In this document: one piece after another, positions 54,004 through 62,956 of the stretch
Layout of the letters: each line of letters starts with the position of its first letter
Numbering within the stretch: the stretch's first letter is position 1
Source: Cryobacterium roopkundense
Lineage (GTDB): Bacteria; Actinomycetota; Actinomycetes; Actinomycetales; Microbacteriaceae
Length of the DNA stretch: 64,000 nucleotides
Reading direction: 5' to 3'
Assembly: GCF_014200405.1 (NCBI RefSeq)
Contig: NZ_JACHBQ010000001.1
Span: 1,178,001-1,242,000 of the forward strand
Notes under the pieces: generated by a model
What the model saw: the letters and a program-made list of their open reading frames with translations, nothing else
Told to the model about the DNA's origin: nothing
The model's database searches: none
Program-made: the position numbers and the translations under genes

Positions 54004-54825
54004 ATGCCGATCGATGAAACAGCCTTTCTCGCGCTCCTCGCCGATGTCGAGACCGAAGCCGCCGAGCTGAATGCGCTGCTCGCCCCGCTGACCCTCGACC
54101 AATGGCGCACCGCGACGCCCGCCGACGGCTGGGACATCCACGATCAGGTCGTGCACCTCGCTCACTTCGACGACCTGGCCGCACTCGGCTTCACCGATCC
54201 CGCGGCCCTCACCCTGCGAGTAGCGGATCTGCTCGCAGCGGGAGACGACTGGATTGACCAGATCAATGTCGAAAGAGTCGACCTGGCGCCAGAGCGGACG
54301 CTTGAGTGGTTCTCCGCAAGCCGTCGAGGCGTCGTGGCTGCGCTCGCCGCCGGAGGACCCTCGAGCCGCACACCGTGGTTCGGGCCCCCGATGAGCGCGG
54401 CGTCGGCGGCGACGGCGCGCCTGATGGAGACGTGGGCGCACGGTCAGGACATCCGCGACGCCCTCGGCGTGCCAACAGTTCCGTCCGACCGACTGCGACA
54501 CATCTGCCAGCTCGGTGTGCTCACTCGAAGATTCTCCTTCCAGATCAGGGGAATGTCTGCGCCGACCACAGACATCCGGGTGGAACTGGAGTCGCCCGGC
54601 GGCGACACCTGGGTGTGGGGGCCAGCGGATGCCGAGCAGCGCGTGGGGGGCAGCGCACTCGACTTCGCTCTTCGGGTCACCCAGAGGCGCCACCTCGACG
54701 ATCTGTCCCTCACCGGCACCCCGGGTGCCGCCCAGGAGTGGCTCGCGGTCGCCCAGGCCTTTGCCGGCACGGTGGGTGCGGGGCGCGCTCCCGGGCAGTT
54801 CGACCGGAATCGGACGTCAGGGTAA
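54004..54825 (+). CDS. TIGR03084 / mycothiol-dependent maleylpyruvate isomerase (DinB-like) family protein
   Basis: 273 residues from ATG 54004; an upstream frame is open but lacks a start signal. The N-terminal DinB-like four-helix region (ADGWDIHDQVVHLAHFDD) carries the metal-binding His residues, with a third His at METWAHGQDIRD. The C-terminal half matches the wHTH-like extension of this family. It may use mycothiol as a cofactor; the substrate is unknown. The TetR gene follows by 4 bp. Confidence 0.82.
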   Translation: MPIDETAFLALLADVETEAAELNALLAPLTLDQWRTATPADGWDIHDQVVHLAHFDDLAALGFTDPAALTLRVADLLAAGDDWIDQINVERVDLAPERTLEWFSASRRGVVAALAAGGPSSRTPWFGPPMSAASAATARLMETWAHGQDIRDALGVPTVPSDRLRHICQLGVLTRRFSFQIRGMSAPTTDIRVELESPGGDTWVWGPADAEQRVGGSALDFALRVTQRRHLDDLSLTGTPGAAQEWLAVAQAFAGTVGAGRAPGQFDRNRTSG

Positions 54826-54829
54826 GGGA

Positions 54830-55429
54830 ATGAGCATGCTCATGTCCAAGTCCGCCCGCGGTCACGAACGGCGCGAATTGATTCTGCGTTCGGCCGCCGC
54901 GCTCATGGCTGAACGCGGGTATCCCGCGGTGACAATGATTCAGATCGGTGCCGCCGCCGGCATCGTGGGTTCCGGCGTGTACCGGCACTTCGAATCGAAA
55001 CCGATGCTGTTGAGCGCACTGCTCGACCGGGTGGTCAAGGCAATGCTGGCGGGCACGCGGGAGGTGGTGGCCCGCGAATTCACCGGCCCCGCCCTGCTCG
55101 ACGAGCTGATTCGCACGCAGGCGAAAATCGCGATCGACAACCGTGCTCTCGTGGCGGTCTACCTCCGGGATGCGGGCAACCTCCCGGCGGAGGGACTCCG
55201 CACGCTGCGGCGACAGCAGCGCCAACTCGTGGAGGAATGGATCTTCCAGGCAGAAGCAGTGGCGCCGTATGCGGGAGAGGTGCAGCTCCGCACTGTCGTT
55301 CAGGCGGTTTTCGCCCTCATCAACTCTGTCTGCACCTATGACAATCCGCTTCCCGCTCCCCGCCTCGTCGAATCGATTTCGACGATGGCGCGGGCCACGC
55401 TGCGCGCAGGGCTGGCACTTCCCGCCTAA
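54830..55429 (+). CDS. TetR-family transcriptional regulator
   Basis: 199 residues from ATG 54830. HTH: RRELILRSAAALMAERGYPA, then IGAAAGIVGSGVYRHFESKP. The C-terminal ligand domain fits the type found beside acyl-CoA dehydrogenase genes. It lies in an operon with the TIGR03084 gene and next to the convergent acyl-CoA dehydrogenase, so it may control fatty acid or lipid metabolism. Confidence 0.88.
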   Translation: MSMLMSKSARGHERRELILRSAAALMAERGYPAVTMIQIGAAAGIVGSGVYRHFESKPMLLSALLDRVVKAMLAGTREVVAREFTGPALLDELIRTQAKIAIDNRALVAVYLRDAGNLPAEGLRTLRRQQRQLVEEWIFQAEAVAPYAGEVQLRTVVQAVFALINSVCTYDNPLPAPRLVESISTMARATLRAGLALPA

Positions 55430-55492
55430 GCCGCGGGTGCGACTCGAATACGGCTCGGGGTGTGAGGCTCGAGCCGTGCGCGAGGCGGGCGC

Positions 55493-56644
55493 TCAGTACG
55501 AGCGGGGCAGGCCGAGGCTGTGCTGCGCGATGTAGTTGAGGATCATCTCGCGGCTCACCGGAGCGATCTTGAGCAGCCGCGCAAGTCCCCAGTAGGGCAG
55601 CAGGCCGTATTCGCTGGTGAGCCCGTTGCCGCCATGGGTCTGGATCGCGGCGTCGATGGCCGAGACTGCAGCCTCGGCCGCAGCGTACTTCGCCGTGTTC
55701 GAGGCTTCTCCGGCAGGCAAGCCATTGTCGTGCAGCCACGCCGCCTTGCGCATCATGAGCGCCGCGAGCTCGGTCTCCATGCTCGCCTGGGCGAGCGGAT
55801 GCGACAGGCCCTGGTGCGTGCCGATCGGAACGCCCCACACCTCGCGTTCGCTCGCGTAGCGGGCGGCCTGGGCGAGGGCGTATTTGGCGATGCCGATACA
55901 GAGGGCAGCACCCGTGATGCGCTCGGGGTTGAGCCCGTGGAAGACCTGCTGGAAACCCTTGTTCTCGGCGCCGACGAGGGAGTCGGCGCCGAGCCGCACG
56001 TCGTCGAAGAACAGGGTGAACTGCTTCTCCGGCAGCATGACGTCCATGTTGATCGGCGTGCGCTCGAGGCCGGGGGCCTCCGTGGGCACGATGAAAAGTG
56101 ACATGAGGGATCGGCCCTTTTCGTCGCGGCCCGTGCGAGCGACCACGAGCAGCGCATCGGCCTCGTCGACGCCGGAGATGTAGTACTTCGAGCCGGTGAG
56201 CACCCAGTCGTCGCCGTCTCTGGTGGCAGTGGTGGTGATGCGGTGGGTGTTGCTGCCCGCGTCGGGTTCGGTGATGGCGAAGACCACCTTCGACGTGCCG
56301 TCGGCGAGGCCGGGGAGCCACGTTGACTTCTGCTGATCGGTTCCGAATTCGCCGATCACCTCGGCCGAGATGGCGGCAGAGACGAGAATGAGTAACAGGG
56401 GCACGCCCTGGGCAGCCGATTCCTCGCAGACCAGCGCGAGGTCAAGCATTCCGCCGCCGCCTCCGCCGTATTCCTCGTCGATGTTGACGCCCACGAAGCC
56501 GGCCTCGCCGAGGGCAAGCCACACTTCCTGGCACGGCTCGCGGTTCTTCGCGTGCTCGGCGTAATACTTACCACCGAACGGCGAGACGATGGACGCGACG
56601 GCGGCCCGAAGATCGGTGTGCTCGGATGATTCAGAAAAGTCCAC
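55493..56644 (-). CDS. acyl-CoA dehydrogenase
   Basis: 383 residues, the usual ACAD length. FAITEPDAGSNTHR and DDWVLTGSKYYISGVDEAD form the FAD-binding beta region and IQTHGGNGLTSEYG the C-terminal motif. The usual late catalytic Glu (YEGT) is absent from the C-terminus, so the base may be elsewhere, as in some CaiA- or FadE-like enzymes. It is convergent with the TetR gene. Confidence 0.88.
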   Translation of the reverse strand: MDFSESSEHTDLRAAVASIVSPFGGKYYAEHAKNREPCQEVWLALGEAGFVGVNIDEEYGGGGGGMLDLALVCEESAAQGVPLLLILVSAAISAEVIGEFGTDQQKSTWLPGLADGTSKVVFAITEPDAGSNTHRITTTATRDGDDWVLTGSKYYISGVDEADALLVVARTGRDEKGRSLMSLFIVPTEAPGLERTPINMDVMLPEKQFTLFFDDVRLGADSLVGAENKGFQQVFHGLNPERITGAALCIGIAKYALAQAARYASEREVWGVPIGTHQGLSHPLAQASMETELAALMMRKAAWLHDNGLPAGEASNTAKYAAAEAAVSAIDAAIQTHGGNGLTSEYGLLPYWGLARLLKIAPVSREMILNYIAQHSLGLPRSY

Positions 56645-56740
56645 GGTGACCTCAATTGTGATTTGGTATTAACTATGGGCACTCTACCGCTGACGACGAC
56701 ATTCGCGCTGCTGCGCAGCGAATCGTGGCAAGCTGGGAGC

Positions 56741-57163
56741 ATGGATCTGGAGGTGTCGCCCGCGCTCACTATTCCAGCTTCCGAACTCGGCTGGAGGTTC
56801 TCGCGCTCGTCAGGTCCTGGCGGCCAGCACGTGAACACCTCTGACAGCCGGGTGGAGCTGTCCTGGGGAGTCTTCGACTCTGCCGCGCTCGACGACGACC
56901 AAAGGACCCTGCTGCTGGCCCGCCTCGACCGCCGTCTCGTCTCTGGGGTGGTCACCGTCGCAGCCTCCGAGCAGCGCTCCCAGCTGCGCAATCGTGAGAT
57001 TGCGCTGCGCAAGCTCGCCGAGCTCGTGGCCGCGGGTCTCGCCCCCGACGGGCCTCTCCGCCGTGCGACGAAACCGACGAAGGGCTCGGGTCGGCGGCAC
57101 CTCGCCGCGAAGCAGCAGCGTTCGGCCACGAAGCGCAACCGGCAGCGTCCGCCGGCCGAGTAG
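56741..57163 (+). CDS. arfB: alternative ribosome-rescue factor ArfB (class I release-factor family)
   Basis: 140 residues from ATG 56741. The catalytic motif SSGPGGQHVNTSDSRVEL contains GGQ. The Lys/Arg-rich tail (RRATKPTKGSGRRHLAAK...RNRQRPP) would enter the empty mRNA channel of a stalled ribosome. It releases peptidyl-tRNA on stalled ribosomes. No stop-codon recognition domain is present. Confidence 0.92.
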   Translation: MDLEVSPALTIPASELGWRFSRSSGPGGQHVNTSDSRVELSWGVFDSAALDDDQRTLLLARLDRRLVSGVVTVAASEQRSQLRNREIALRKLAELVAAGLAPDGPLRRATKPTKGSGRRHLAAKQQRSATKRNRQRPPAE

Positions 57164-57232
57164 CGGGTCCGACGCCGCGGCATCCGTTCTCGGCGGTTGC
57201 CGTGTCGTGGCAGCGCTGTCAGGATGAACCCA

Positions 57233-58021
57233 ATGACTCACGCTGACGACTACCTCAACGCCTACGACCAACAACTCCGAACCGATGCGGAGACCCCGAG
57301 TGCACTCGATGTTACCCGGCTCGGGCCGCTTCGGCTCGTGACCTTTGCCGGTGGTCGCGGCTTCATCACCTACCGGGACCTCGACAATGCCGACGAACCC
57401 GGCATTGTGGAGCTTGTGGCGGGCGCGCTGGATCACTTTCGAGAGGACCCGCTGATCACCCGGGTGGAATGGAAGAGTCGCGGCCACGACCACGCGCCGG
57501 GTCTGCACGCGGCGCTGCTGGCACGGGGGTTCGTTCCCGACGAGCCCGAATCGATCATGCTCGGGCCGTTGGACGGACTCTGCACGGATGAACCGGTGCC
57601 GGCCGGCGTCACCCTCCGCCGCATCAACTCCGAAGCCGACGTGCGCGCCATGAGTGCAATGGTCGACGAGGCGTTCGGGGAACCGGTGGACACGCGCACG
57701 CCAGAGGCACTGCTCGCGCGCCTCGCCTTCAACGACGGAATGGAGCTCTGGGTGGCCGAGTCGGAGGGGCGCATGGTCAGCGGCGGCCGCCTCGAACCGG
57801 TACCGGGCACCGACTTCGTGGGTATTTGGGGCGGCGCGACCCTCGAGGAGTATCGCGGCCGCGGTATCTACCGCGCTGTGACCGATGCCAGGGCCCGCTC
57901 GGCTTTGGCTCTGGGCAAGCGGCTCGTGCACAGCGACTCGACGGAGTATTCGCGCCCCATCCTGGAACGGTGCGGGCTCCTCGCCGTGTCGACGACGACC
58001 CCGTACGAATGGACCCGATGA
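57233..58021 (+). CDS. GNAT-family N-acetyltransferase
   Basis: 262 residues from ATG 57233 (an ATG at 57224 adds three). Acetyl-CoA binding motif GGATLEEYRGRGIYRAVTDAR and the following region AKR-LVHSDSTEYSRPILERCGL-type ending fit GNAT. The N-terminal half is a diverged second GNAT-like domain. Its stop overlaps the DUF1801 start by 4 bp. Confidence 0.85.
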   Translation: MTHADDYLNAYDQQLRTDAETPSALDVTRLGPLRLVTFAGGRGFITYRDLDNADEPGIVELVAGALDHFREDPLITRVEWKSRGHDHAPGLHAALLARGFVPDEPESIMLGPLDGLCTDEPVPAGVTLRRINSEADVRAMSAMVDEAFGEPVDTRTPEALLARLAFNDGMELWVAESEGRMVSGGRLEPVPGTDFVGIWGGATLEEYRGRGIYRAVTDARARSALALGKRLVHSDSTEYSRPILERCGLLAVSTTTPYEWTR

Positions 58022-58401
58022 CGAACCGATCGGCCGAGGTCGACGCCTTCATGGCCGCCCTCGATCATCCCAGGGCGGCGCTTGTTCAGCAGATCCGGCT
58101 CGCGATCCTGACTGCAGAACCCAAGGTGACCGAGCGGATCAAGTGGAACGCGCCGAGTTTCTGCCGCGACGGCGTGGACCGCGTCACGTTCAACCTCCGA
58201 CCCGCCGATCGCGTACACTTGATCTTCCACCGCGGTTCAACGGCCAGGCAGGACCCCGCACCGTTCCACTTCGAGGACTCGACAGGTCTGCTCGTGAAGA
58301 TCACCGAGGAGCGCGGGCAGGTGACCTTTTTCGACGCCGACGCCGTGCGCGCGGGTAAGGCGTCTCTGCTCGCCCTGGTGCACGCCTGGATTCGAGCCTG
58401 A
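58018..58401 (+). CDS. DUF1801 domain protein
   Basis: 127 residues from ATG 58018, overlapping the GNAT gene (ATGA). The family pattern is seen in ALVQQIRLAILTAEPKVTERIKWNAPSF, then VTFNLRPADRVHLIFHRGS. Small single-domain cytoplasmic protein (YdhG/YjhG-like fold), function unknown. Confidence 0.82.
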   Translation: MTNRSAEVDAFMAALDHPRAALVQQIRLAILTAEPKVTERIKWNAPSFCRDGVDRVTFNLRPADRVHLIFHRGSTARQDPAPFHFEDSTGLLVKITEERGQVTFFDADAVRAGKASLLALVHAWIRA

Positions 58402-58437
58402 CCAGCGGACTACTGCCACCCCGGGCGTTCCACGTTC

Positions 58438-59505
58438 CTAGGCGTCGGCGCGGGTCTCGTTCCCGAAGCTCGCCGTGTCGATCACGAAGCGGTAGCGCAC
58501 GTCGCTGCGGATGACGCGCTCGTAGGCCTCGTTGACCTGGTCGACGGAGATGATCTCCACGTCGGCGCCGATGCCGTGAGCGGCGCAGAAGTCGAGCATC
58601 TCCTGCGTCTGGCGGATGCCGCCGATCTTCGACCCGGCGATGGAGCGGCGCTGCGACGCGAGCCAGAACATCTTCACTTGGTCGGGTTCGGTGGGAATGC
58701 CCACGTGCACGAAAGTTCCATCGAGCGCCAGGAGGCCGAGGTAGCGCTCCATGTCGAGGTTCGCGGCCACCGTGTTCACGATGAGGTCGAAGTGGTTCTC
58801 GAGCTCGGTGAACGTGGTCGGGTCGCTGGTGGCGAAGTAGTGGTCTGCGCCGAAACGCAGGCCGTCTTCCTGCTTGCTGAGCGTTTGGCTGAGCACTGTC
58901 ACCTCGGCGCCGAGCGCATGGGCTATCTTTACGCCCATGTGGCCGAGGCCGCCCATGCCGAGGATGGCGACCTTCTTGCCGGGGCCGGCCTGCCAGTTTT
59001 TCAGCGGCGAGTACAGGGTGATGCCGGCGCAGAGCAGGGGAGCGGCCTCGGAGAGCTCGATGCCCTCGGGGATTCCCAGCACGTAGTTCTCGTCGACGAC
59101 GACGGCGGTGCTGTACCCGCCGTTGGTGGCGGTGCCGTCGTAGTAGCGGGCGTTGTAGGTGCCGACTTCGCCCTTCAGGCAGTACTGCTCTTCGCCGGCG
59201 AGGCAGTTGGCGCACTCGCGGCAGGAGTCCACGAAGCAACCCACGCCCACGCGGTCGCCCACGCGGTAGCGGGTCACGTCGCTGCCGACGGCCGAGACGA
59301 TGCCGGCGATCTCGTGGCCGGGAACCATGGGGAACAATCCAATGTCCCACTCGTCGCGGGCCTGGTGAATGTCGGAGTGGCAGATGCCGGCGAACTTGAT
59401 GTCGATGGCCACGTCGTTGGCGCCGGGGGTGCGCAGACTGATGGTGGTGCGCACGAGGGGCTGGTTGGCCGCGGGAGCGGCGAGAGCGGGAACTGTGATG
59501 GTCAT
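58438..59505 (-). CDS. zinc-dependent alcohol/aldehyde reductase (cinnamyl-alcohol-dehydrogenase-like)
   Basis: 355 residues from ATG 59505. Catalytic Zn ligands Cys in [10 protein letters not shown], His in VPGHEIAG and Cys in [10 protein letters not shown]; structural Zn Cys in the [15 protein letters not shown] block; NADP loop in [11 protein letters not shown]. Such YahK/AdhC-type enzymes reduce aromatic or aliphatic aldehydes. Beside the hydroxybenzoate hydroxylase gene it could handle aromatic alcohols or aldehydes, but this is inference. Confidence 0.9.
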   Translation of the reverse strand: MTITVPALAAPAANQPLVRTTISLRTPGANDVAIDIKFAGICHSDIHQARDEWDIGLFPMVPGHEIAGIVSAVGSDVTRYRVGDRVGVGCFVDSCRECANCLAGEEQYCLKGEVGTYNARYYDGTATNGGYSTAVVVDENYVLGIPEGIELSEAAPLLCAGITLYSPLKNWQAGPGKKVAILGMGGLGHMGVKIAHALGAEVTVLSQTLSKQEDGLRFGADHYFATSDPTTFTELENHFDLIVNTVAANLDMERYLGLLALDGTFVHVGIPTEPDQVKMFWLASQRRSIAGSKIGGIRQTQEMLDFCAAHGIGADVEIISVDQVNEAYERVIRSDVRYRFVIDTASFGNETRADA

Positions 59506-59672
59506 GAGAACGTCCAATACGGTTGGGAATGCGGGGCGCCCCGTGCCGTGGCACGTGTCGGCGGCGAGATCCGCTTCTCTGACGCTACGTGGTGCGCCCC
59601 CCGTTCTCATAACCTGAAGGGGGTCCTGATTGACCCCCCACGGCATCCGCTCGCGTGTCGCTCCGGCCCAAC

Positions 59673-61574
59673 CTACCGGGCCAGCAGGTGCTGCCTGAAG
59701 AACGCCGCGAGCTGGTCGGTCGCGGTGAGAGGCAGCACGTTCGCCACGTACTGGTCCGGGCGTACCACCACGACCACGCCCCCACGGTCGAGTGCGCGGA
59801 GCTCGAAGATGTCGTGCTCCGGGTCGGCCGCGTAGACCTTTTCGTAGTCGATGAGTGCGTACGGGCCGGTCCTCGGCAGGAACGCGCCCGGAACTCGGCT
59901 GATGTCACACTCGGTGTGCGGCTGCTGGTAGATCACCTTCACGTCGAAGATGCTGTCGATGTCGACGCCCGCGGGAGTGTGCACGAGCAGCGGCGACTCG
60001 GACGAAGTGTGCAGCCAGTCTGCCCAGTTCGCCAGGGCAGACCCGTCAGCGGATGCCGCGGTGTTGGCGAAAGCGTCGGTGTCAGCAAAAACATAGACGC
60101 GCCAGCGTCCGTCGGCGCGGTGGTGGTGCCCGAGCTGCACGGGGTTGGCATCGGCGACCCGAACCACAGGAGCCGACTTGAATCGCTTGCCGATCGGGAA
60201 GCCGGTGGCGAGATGCTGGTGGGTCGCCTCGCCGATCAGCATCGACGGCGGGTACTGGGTCATAAAGCCGGACGGAAACTCTGCCGTCTTCGTGTAGAAC
60301 TCCTCGAGCGGAACCTTCAGGTCCTCGGGCTTCGTGGCCATCAGGGTCGACCACTCCTTGTCGAAGTCGATGAGGTTCTTGGCGATCACCTGGCGCTCGG
60401 CGGAGTAGGTGCCGAGCAGGGTCTCGGGGCTGCGGCCCTCGAGCACATAGCCGAGCTTCCAACCGATGTTGAAACCGTCCTGCATCGACACGTTCATGCC
60501 CTGGCCGGCCTTGGCACTGTGCGTGTGACAGGCGTCGCCGGTGATGAACACCCGCGGCGTGCGGGTGCCAATCTCCGCGGGGAGCACGTCGTCGAAGCGA
60601 TCGGTGAGACGATGGGCAACCTCGTACACGCTGTGCCAAGCGACGTTTTTCACGTCGAGAGTGTACGGATGCAGGATCGCGTTCGCCTTGGCGATGATCT
60701 GCTCGATCGAAGTCTGCCGCACGGCGCCGTGGTCGTCGGGAGAGACCTCACCGAGGTCGACGTACATGCGGAACAGGTAGCCGCCCTCGCGCGGGATCAG
60801 CAGGATATTGCCGCCGGAACCGGACTGGATGGCGCACTTGGTGCGAATGTCGGGGAAGTCGGTGACCGCGAGCACATCCATCACTCCCCAGGCATGGAAG
60901 GCCTGGTCGCCGGCGAGCGTGCAACCGATCGAGTCGCGTACCCCGCTGCGGGCTCCGTCGGCACCCACCACGTACTTGGCGTGAACTATGCGCTCCTGGC
61001 CCTGCTTGTCTCCCGTGGTGTGCGCGAGCGTGACCGTGACGGGGTACTCGCCCTCCTGTGTGTTCGTGAGGCCGCGGAACTCGAACCCGTAGTCCGGGGT
61101 CATGCGGGTGGGGGAGAAGGCCATCACCTCGGCGAAGTAGTCGAGCACCCGTGCCTGGTTCACGATGAGGTGCGGGAACTCGCTGATGCCTGTGGTGTCG
61201 TCGAGCGCACGTGCCGTGCGGATGATGCGCGAGGCATCCGCTGGGTCAGGCTTCCAGAAGGCCATCTCGGTGATGCGGTAGGCCTCGGCGATGATGCGCT
61301 CCGCGAAGCCGAAGGCCTGGAAGGTCTCCACGCTGCGGGCCTGGATGCCGTCGGCCTGCCCGATGGCGAGGCGCTCGCCGCGACGCTCGACGATGCGGGT
61401 GGTGATGCCCGGAAATTGGGAGAGCTGGGCGGCGGTGATCATGCCAGCAGGGCCCGTTCCCACGATGAGGACATCGACGTTCTCCGGCAGTTCGTCGGGA
61501 CGATCGATGCCGACCCCGACGGCGTCCTGGATGCGGGGGTCTGTGGACACGTATCCGTGGTGGTGAAACTGCAC
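59673..61574 (-). CDS. mobA: 3-hydroxybenzoate 4-monooxygenase-like flavoprotein (phenol hydroxylase family)
   Basis: 633 residues, GTG start 61574 with AGGAAG upstream. FAD motifs [20 protein letters not shown] (GxGxxG), [19 protein letters not shown] (DG) and [19 protein letters not shown] (GD), plus the C-terminal thioredoxin-like domain, are those of MobA/phenol 2-monooxygenase. The length agrees with 3-hydroxybenzoate 4-hydroxylase, whose product is protocatechuate, the substrate of the pca operon in this window. Phenol or resorcinol hydroxylase is the main alternative. An inverted repeat upstream suggests specific control. Confidence 0.82.
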   Translation of the reverse strand: MQFHHHGYVSTDPRIQDAVGVGIDRPDELPENVDVLIVGTGPAGMITAAQLSQFPGITTRIVERRGERLAIGQADGIQARSVETFQAFGFAERIIAEAYRITEMAFWKPDPADASRIIRTARALDDTTGISEFPHLIVNQARVLDYFAEVMAFSPTRMTPDYGFEFRGLTNTQEGEYPVTVTLAHTTGDKQGQERIVHAKYVVGADGARSGVRDSIGCTLAGDQAFHAWGVMDVLAVTDFPDIRTKCAIQSGSGGNILLIPREGGYLFRMYVDLGEVSPDDHGAVRQTSIEQIIAKANAILHPYTLDVKNVAWHSVYEVAHRLTDRFDDVLPAEIGTRTPRVFITGDACHTHSAKAGQGMNVSMQDGFNIGWKLGYVLEGRSPETLLGTYSAERQVIAKNLIDFDKEWSTLMATKPEDLKVPLEEFYTKTAEFPSGFMTQYPPSMLIGEATHQHLATGFPIGKRFKSAPVVRVADANPVQLGHHHRADGRWRVYVFADTDAFANTAASADGSALANWADWLHTSSESPLLVHTPAGVDIDSIFDVKVIYQQPHTECDISRVPGAFLPRTGPYALIDYEKVYAADPEHDIFELRALDRGGVVVVVRPDQYVANVLPLTATDQLAAFFRQHLLAR

Positions 61575-61622
61575 GGCTTCCTCACTTCTCTGTGTGGGCG
61601 AACGCTGCTGTGATGCGTGTTC

Positions 61623-61651
61623 GATAATAGAACGTGACGTTCGATTATCGC
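61623..61651. promoter_or_regulatory. inverted-repeat operator upstream of the flavoprotein hydroxylase
   Basis: CGATAATAGAACG (61623-61635) and CGTTCGATTATCG (61639-61651) form a 13-bp inverted repeat with one mismatch and a 3-bp spacer, 49 bp before the hydroxylase start. It lies within the promoter area. The binding regulator is not in the immediate vicinity. Confidence 0.6.
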
Positions 61652-61754
61652 TTTTGTCGAATCATATATCATTCGCCCAGTCCAGAGCTACTCTGACTTC
61701 GTCGCCCGGGCCATCGGACAACAAAGAAAGAGGGATACCCAAGTCAGGCCGGAG

Positions 61755-61783
61755 TTGGATACGTTTGAGAGAGGTCGTATTCT
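61755..61783 (+). promoter_or_regulatory. candidate sigma-A-like promoter for the MOSC gene
   Basis: TTGGAT (-35) and TATTCT (-10) are 17 bp apart; the predicted start is near 61790, a few bases before GGAGGGGG and the ATGs at 61794/61803. Confidence 0.5.
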
Positions 61784-61793
61784 GCGGAGGGGG

Positions 61794-62567
61794 ATGAAAA
61801 TCATGCACGTGAGGGACATCGGCTTATCCGCACTCAAGAGTGGTCGCCACCAGCCTCGGGAACACCTTCGCCTTGCCGTCGATGGACCGGTCGGGGATCG
61901 TGTGTTCGCCATCGTAGATCTCGACAGCCGCCAGGTCTTGAAGACCGTCGAGCATCCGCTGCTGCTGTCGTGTGAAGCGCACTGGGCCGATGGGGTGTTG
62001 TCGGTCGAGATTGACGCCAGGCAGTTCGCCGCCGAGCCTGTGCTCACGGGCGAGTGCCTCGAGCTGGACTATTGGGGTCGAACTACGTCGATGCAGGTGG
62101 TCGAGGGCCCCTGGGCCCGAGAATTCTCCCGCCTGCTGGGACGGAGGGTGGTCCTCACGCGCAGCGTCGTTGCGGGAGGCGTGGTATTTGGTGATTCCGT
62201 CGCACTATCCACGACGAGTTCATTGGAGCGTCTCGCCCGCGAGGCAGGAATCGCCGTCGATACGCGTCGGTTCCGGGGCTCGTTCACGATCGACACGGGC
62301 GAGGCCGAGGCGCATATCGAGGACTCTTGGGCCGGCCGCGAACTGGAGCTCGGGGGAGCGCTTGTGCTCGTCAAAGGTGGCATCCCGCGGTGTGCGGTTA
62401 TCGACCTCGATCCCGACACAGGCGCCCGCGGAACCACCCTGCTGAAGACCCTCGCCGGGTATCGACTGCGCGGTCAGGACATCATGTTCGGCGTCTACGC
62501 CGAGGTCATCCGCCCCGGCGTCGTCTCCGTCGGCGACACCGCGGTTCTACACGCAGTCAGTGCGTGA
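61794..62567 (+). CDS. MOSC domain protein
   Basis: 257 residues from ATG 61794; ATG 61803 is better spaced from the GGAGGGGG block and may be the real start. The N-terminal beta-barrel (MHVRDIGLSALKSGRH ... DGPVGDRVFAIVD) and the MOSC core (LVKGGIPRCAVIDLDPDTGARGTTLLKTL) with its conserved Cys are clear. Such proteins bind molybdenum cofactor and act in sulfuration or in N-hydroxylated compound reduction (YiiM/mARC-like). Confidence 0.85.
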   Translation: MKIMHVRDIGLSALKSGRHQPREHLRLAVDGPVGDRVFAIVDLDSRQVLKTVEHPLLLSCEAHWADGVLSVEIDARQFAAEPVLTGECLELDYWGRTTSMQVVEGPWAREFSRLLGRRVVLTRSVVAGGVVFGDSVALSTTSSLERLAREAGIAVDTRRFRGSFTIDTGEAEAHIEDSWAGRELELGGALVLVKGGIPRCAVIDLDPDTGARGTTLLKTLAGYRLRGQDIMFGVYAEVIRPGVVSVGDTAVLHAVSA

Positions 62568-62635
62568 AGTGCGGTGCAGCGGATCACGTTGTGACTGCGA
62601 AATTCGGCGCAAGTCGGTACTGGTAGATTGACCGC

Positions 62636-62956
62636 ATGGGCGAAATTTCAGTGCGCGACGAGCTCGCGGCGTTCGTCGCCGAGAGGGACTGGGCACAATT
62701 TCATAGCCCAGAGAACCTAGCCAAAAGCATCGCCGTCGAAGCCGGCGAGTTGCTTGAGTGCTTCCAATGGGGTGCCGAAGCGAGCACGGAGCGTGTCCGC
62801 GAAGAACTGGCCGATGTTTTGACTTATTGCATGTTGCTGGCTGACCGGATGGGCGTGGATCCGAATCAAATAGTTCTCGACAAGCTTGCTCTCACTCGAG
62901 AGAAGTATCCGGTCGATAAGTCGCGGGGGCGCAGCGAAAAGTATGACGTCCTTTGA
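62636..62956 (+). CDS. MazG-like nucleotide pyrophosphohydrolase
   Basis: 106 residues, all-alpha NTP-PPase. The metal-binding signature is seen as SIAVEAGELLECFQW followed by EELADVLTYCMLLADRMG (the E-x3-E ... E-x2-D pattern). It hydrolyses (d)NTPs to monophosphates. TAGATT at 62624-62629 ends 6 nt before the ATG and there is no Shine-Dalgarno, so the mRNA is probably leaderless. It overlaps the following GIY-YIG/DUF2075 gene by 14 bp. Confidence 0.88.
   Translation: MGEISVRDELAAFVAERDWAQFHSPENLAKSIAVEAGELLECFQWGAEASTERVREELADVLTYCMLLADRMGVDPNQIVLDKLALTREKYPVDKSRGRSEKYDVL

Noticed and set aside
53749..54693. Minus-strand frame of 314 codons opposite the TIGR03084 gene
   Set aside because: The plus-strand protein has family His residues and a proper start and is coupled to the TetR gene; the minus frame is a shadow.
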